Shown piece after piece: positions 5,442 to 5,564 of a stretch of 5,564 nucleotides of DNA. A model generated the notes under the pieces. That model was not told the DNA's origin, did not search any database, and saw only the letters and a program-made list of their open reading frames with translations. This DNA comes from Lachnospiraceae bacterium. GTDB taxonomy: Bacteria; Bacillota; Clostridia; Lachnospirales; Lachnospiraceae. The translations under genes were made by a program, and so were the position numbers. The stretch is taken from positions 1 through 5,564 of the forward strand of contig JAJQID010000237.1 in NCBI GenBank assembly GCA_021199405.1, written 5' to 3'. Position 1 is the stretch's first letter, and each line of letters starts with the position of its first letter.

Positions 5442-5470
5442 TAGTATGTGTGAAGGAAGCATCTCTATGC
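5442..5470 (-). promoter_or_regulatory. Possible forespore sigma-G-type promoter of the DUF1540 gene
   Basis: On the minus strand GCATA (5466-5470) and CATACTA (5442-5448) are 17 bases apart. This fits the B. subtilis sigma-G pattern (GMATA, then CATWMTA, 17-18 spacing); CATACTAT also resembles a sigma-E -10 box. No good sigma-A pair is as well placed; the nearest, TTCAGC-16-TAAAAT further upstream, is weak. The start would fall near 5435, about 25 nt before the ATG. The stretch between contains a 5-bp hairpin, CTGAC/GTCAG (plus strand 5421-5425 with 5434-5438), abutting the Shine-Dalgarno. Confidence 0.4.
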
Positions 5471-5516
5471 ATAGGAAAAATTTCCATGTCATTTTATCGC
5501 TCTATAAAATATGCTG

Positions 5517-5539
5517 AAGTGAAAAGTTAACTTCCACTT
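5517..5539. repeat. Imperfect palindrome centred on AAGTTAACTT
   Basis: A perfect 10-bp palindrome, AAGTTAACTT (5524-5533), is flanked by AAGTG on the left (5517-5521) and CACTT on the right (5535-5539), giving a dyad of about 23 bases with one bulge. It lies about 50 bases upstream of the predicted promoter of the DUF1540 gene. It could be a regulator binding site for that gene or for a divergent gene, or chance in an A/T-rich region. The remaining bases to the right edge contain a minus-strand run of six T (5554-5559), possibly the end of a terminator belonging to a gene outside the window. Confidence 0.35.
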
Positions 5540-5564
5540 TGAAAGACAGCTCCAAAAAAGTTGC

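Noticed and set aside
5465..5474. CTATGCATAG 10-bp palindrome near the DUF1540 promoter
   Set aside because: It is short, and most of it is accounted for by the GCATA promoter box. There is no second copy to support an operator.

Overview
The window reads as an ordinary chromosomal stretch of a Gram-positive anaerobe, most likely a Lachnospiraceae (Clostridium cluster XIVa) member. The reasons are strong AGGAGG-type ribosome binding sites, the Firmicutes infC-rpmI-rplT translation operon, an M20C dipeptidase of clostridial type, and a Cys-rich double-DUF1540 protein of the kind common in clostridia. The organism is inferred from protein character, not from a database match. All six supported genes lie on the minus strand, so transcription runs from high to low coordinates.

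From the right edge: 5411-5564 holds a promoter region with a sporulation-sigma-like signature (GCATA-17-CATACTA). It precedes a 106-residue protein with two DUF1540 domains (5090-5410), which ends at an intrinsic terminator (about 5010-5074). The 413-base gene-free stretch 4677-5089 is regulatory. It holds a near-consensus sigma-A promoter (TTGACA-17-TAGAAT) and a transcribed leader of about 275 nt containing an intrinsic terminator and a competing long-range antiterminator pairing. This is the expected architecture of an L20-autoregulated leader. The infC-rpmI-rplT operon follows (IF3, L35, L20). infC starts at an AUU codon (4674-4676) with an ideal Shine-Dalgarno, so a conventional ORF call starting at ATG 4586 loses 30 residues.

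A 22-bp perfect inverted repeat (3476-3539) separates rplT from pepD (aminoacyl-histidine dipeptidase). pepD is followed after 17 bases by an RlmD/RumA-family rRNA uracil-C5 methyltransferase gene, and the two are probably co-transcribed. Just past the methyltransferase stop codon lies a degenerate second copy of the last codons of that gene, including its stop. Then comes a separate sigma-A promoter (TTGATT-17-TATAGT) whose -35 box overlaps a TTGA-N4-TCAA dyad. It drives plsX (fatty acid/phospholipid synthesis), which runs off the left edge.

Functionally the window is housekeeping: translation initiation and ribosomal proteins, rRNA modification, peptide turnover and the entry to phospholipid synthesis. 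I see no phage, CRISPR, defence or toxin system. The points worth a second look are regulatory and structural: the infC leader switch, the AUU start, the duplicated rlmD tail, the rplT-pepD inverted repeat, the dyad in the plsX promoter, and the sporulation-type promoter of the DUF1540 gene.
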